From NCBI GenBank assembly GCA_036401755.1, contig DASWUD010000061.1, forward strand, positions 1 through 5,350: a DNA stretch of 5,350 nucleotides. Reading direction: 5' to 3'. Below, in pieces: positions 4,903 to 5,350 of this stretch; within the stretch, counting starts at the first letter, position 1, and each line of letters opens with the position of its first letter. The notes under the pieces are model-generated. The model saw only the letters and a program-made list of their open reading frames with translations. It searched no databases and was not told the origin of the DNA. Made by a program: the position numbers and the translations under genes. This DNA is from DASWUD01 sp036401755 (GTDB taxonomy: Bacteria; Pseudomonadota; Gammaproteobacteria; Thiohalomonadales; Thiohalomonadaceae).

Positions 4903-5334
4903 CTATTTTGCCGCGGTGGGGGTGCGAACGGTGCCGACGAGCTGATTCTGCAGGGCGAGCGACTCGTCGAGACACTTCTGGGCACGGCTGAGCAGCTTGC
5001 TGGTGTTCCCCTGGAGACTCTGTTCCCACTCGTCGTATTTCATTTTATAGAACGATTCGAGATAGGTAACGGTTTGGCCGCCCTGCTCGGTGCTGTAGAT
5101 ACCGGCAATCAGGGCACTGTTGGCCAGCTCGCGGTAGGGGGTGGGAGTGTTGTCCGGCGCCTCCTTGAGGGTGGCAGCGAGGTTATAGACGGCGGAGCAT
5201 TCGGCGAATAACTGGCCAAGTTGCCGCCATTTATCCCTGTCGCCACTCTGTGGCAGGGAGGAGGTCTCGGCATAGGCTGCCGGGAAAAGGGTGCAGATAA
5301 ACAGCGCGAACACTACGGTGTGGAGAGACTTCAT
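4903..5334 (-). CDS. Small secreted (periplasmic) protein of unknown function
   Basis: A 143-residue protein that I do not recognise. It has a classical Sec signal peptide: Lys2, a hydrophobic core (VVFALFICTLFPA) and a cleavage site after Ala22 (AYA-ET). The mature protein is about 121 residues, polar and probably mostly helical, with two cysteines, Cys46 (in LFAECSAVYNLAA) and Cys121 (in SRAQKCLDESLAL), which could form a disulfide in the periplasm. The arrangement, a Cys in an early helix with Ala-Val-Tyr and a Cys in a late helix, resembles small hypothetical periplasmic proteins common in proteobacteria. No metal or haem motif is visible. The ATG has a strong AAGGA Shine-Dalgarno (5344-5348 on the plus strand) 9 bases upstream. 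The promoter lies outside the window. The methyltransferase gene follows on the same strand. Confidence 0.8.
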   Translation of the reverse strand: MKSLHTVVFALFICTLFPAAYAETSSLPQSGDRDKWRQLGQLFAECSAVYNLAATLKEAPDNTPTPYRELANSALIAGIYSTEQGGQTVTYLESFYKMKYDEWEQSLQGNTSKLLSRAQKCLDESLALQNQLVGTVRTPTAAK

Positions 5335-5350
5335 GGAGTGACATCCTTTT

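Overview
The window is a chromosomal stretch of GC-rich bacterial DNA holding seven protein-coding genes and no RNA genes, insertion sequences or CRISPR arrays that I can see. The gene types (a CDP-glucoseen-reductase-like flavoprotein reductase, a YeeZ-like SDR, NnrS, a LEA2-domain lipoprotein), the GC-rich third codon positions and the Gram-negative lipobox lipoprotein suggest a gammaproteobacterium, possibly a denitrifying or sulfur-oxidising Chromatiales-type organism. That taxonomic guess is inference from gene content only.

Layout. At the left edge is the start of a minus-strand gene for a reductase with an N-terminal [2Fe-2S] ferredoxin domain (1-140, cut by the window edge). As written, it lacks one of the expected cluster cysteines. 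It is divergent from a plus-strand atypical SDR (192-1118) across a 51-bp gap. Then comes a plus-strand block: nnrS (1259-2467), a uracil-DNA-glycosylase-superfamily gene (2502-3194) and a LEA2/WHy-domain lipoprotein (3273-4100). This block closes at a strong hairpin terminator (4108-4127) shared with the convergent minus-strand SAM-dependent methyltransferase (4135-4779). Upstream of the methyltransferase, also on the minus strand, is a small secreted protein of unknown function (4903-5334).

The most interesting region is the nnrS promoter and what lies behind it. A perfect 16-bp dyad of the FNR/DNR/NnrR type (ATTGAC-N4-GTCAAT, 1141-1156) sits 23 bp after the SDR stop codon. A TGTAAT -10-like hexamer lies at the distance that puts the dyad at about -41.5, the class II activator position. 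NnrS is a known haem/copper membrane protein of the nitric-oxide response, so this is a coherent NO- or anaerobiosis-controlled promoter. The next gene follows nnrS by only 34 bp and encodes a cysteine-free uracil-DNA-glycosylase-like protein. Because nitrosative stress deaminates DNA bases, the pair may link NO tolerance to repair of NO-caused base damage. That link is a hypothesis, not something the sequence proves.

Smaller points are an 18-bp in-frame tandem duplication at the start of the methyltransferase with only synonymous differences between copies, an SDR without the usual Tyr-xxx-Lys pair, and a short dyad just before the SDR start. No intergenic gap exceeds 140 bases.
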